A DNA stretch of 6,596 nucleotides from Bacteroidota bacterium. Its GTDB lineage: Bacteria; Bacteroidota; Bacteroidia; Chitinophagales; Chitinophagaceae. Where the stretch lies: NCBI GenBank assembly GCA_023390215.1, contig JAEWDG010000085.1, positions 1 through 6,596 of the forward strand, in the 5' to 3' direction. The position numbers and the translations under genes were made by a program. Positions 6,323 through 6,596 of this stretch are shown here, piece after piece. Below the pieces are notes generated by a model. It was not told the DNA's origin, made no database searches, and saw nothing but the letters and a program-made list of their open reading frames with translations. The first letter of the stretch is position 1. Each line of letters starts with the position of its first letter.

Positions 6323-6596
6323 CCCCTCCCGCGGAGGGGTGTCCGACAAAAGAGGCTTTAAAAATTTCTTGTGGGGGGTGTCCGACAAAAGAGACTTAGA
6401 AATTCCCCTCCTGAGGAGGGGTGTCCGACAAAAGAGGCTTCAAAAATTCCCTCCTGAGGAGAGGTGTCCGACAAAAGAGGCTTCAAAAATTCCCCTCCTG
6501 AGGAGAGGTGTCCGACAAAAGAGGTTTCAAAAATTCCCCTCCTTAGGAGAGGAGTCCGACAAAAGAGACTTTAGAAGTTCCCCTCCTGAGGAGGGG
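6323..6596. repeat. Tandem array of palindrome-bearing 43-44-base intergenic repeats
   Basis: The 332 bases after recJ hold no convincing gene. Six copies of the invariant 13-mer TCCGACAAAAGAG start at 6342, 6381, 6424, 6467, 6511 and 6555 (spacing 39, 43, 43, 44, 44). They alternate with GC-rich palindromes at 6323-6339, 6405-6421, 6449-6464, 6492-6508, 6536-6552 and 6580-6596. The consensus palindrome is CCCCTCCTGAGGAGGGG; a linker of the form GCTTCAAAAATT joins each 13-mer to the next palindrome. The copy before 6381 has lost its left arm, explaining the 39-base interval. Copies 4-6 share a GAGAGG right arm that gives one C-A mismatch in the stem. The unit length is not a multiple of three, arguing against coding. 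The array reaches the window edge, so its full length is unknown. The family is not one I can name; it resembles dispersed palindromic intergenic repeats in general form. Confidence 0.88.

Noticed and set aside
6323..6596. CRISPR array
   Set aside because: Units are near-identical along their whole length with no unique spacers, the repeated element contains a GC palindrome plus linker, and no cas genes are in the window.

Overview
The window looks like a chromosomal segment of a Bacteroidota bacterium, most likely from the Chitinophagaceae/Sphingobacteriales side of the phylum. The reasons are: the Bacteroidota-type order bamD - rpoZ - coaBC; a secreted OmpA-family protein with thrombospondin type 3 calcium-binding repeats of the kind abundant in that group; promoter elements of the Bacteroidota form (TTTG ... 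TAnnTTTG); and no clear Shine-Dalgarno sequences ahead of the genes. The family placement is inference; the phylum is well supported.

Minus strand, read right to left: an OmpA-family outer-membrane protein (3345 to 1681) has its own textbook Bacteroidota promoter and a strong intrinsic terminator. Next comes a bamD (1532 to 705) - rpoZ (736 to 395) - coaBC (334 to beyond the left edge) gene string. BamD is an outer-membrane assembly lipoprotein, RpoZ a small RNA polymerase subunit, and CoaBC makes 4'-phosphopantetheine for coenzyme A. bamD and rpoZ overlap by 32 bases. A terminator-like hairpin with a U6 tail sits between rpoZ and coaBC and touches the coaBC start codon.

Plus strand: a long-chain polyprenyl diphosphate synthase (3599-4561), probably making the menaquinone side chain or a related isoprenoid, is followed at once by the single-strand exonuclease recJ (4564-6264). 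The two are almost certainly co-transcribed. They diverge from the ompA gene across a 253-base intergenic region that holds the ompA promoter and a small GC-rich hairpin.

Right end: after recJ lies a non-coding tandem array (6323-6596, running off the window) of about 43-44-base units. Each unit carries a GC-rich palindrome (type CCCCTCCTGAGGAGGGG) and an invariant 13-mer TCCGACAAAAGAG. It is the least explained structure here. I see no phage, transposase, toxin, defence or CRISPR genes. The genes are housekeeping functions, and I do not find an undescribed multi-gene system; the repeat array and the coaBC leader hairpin are the items most worth a second look.
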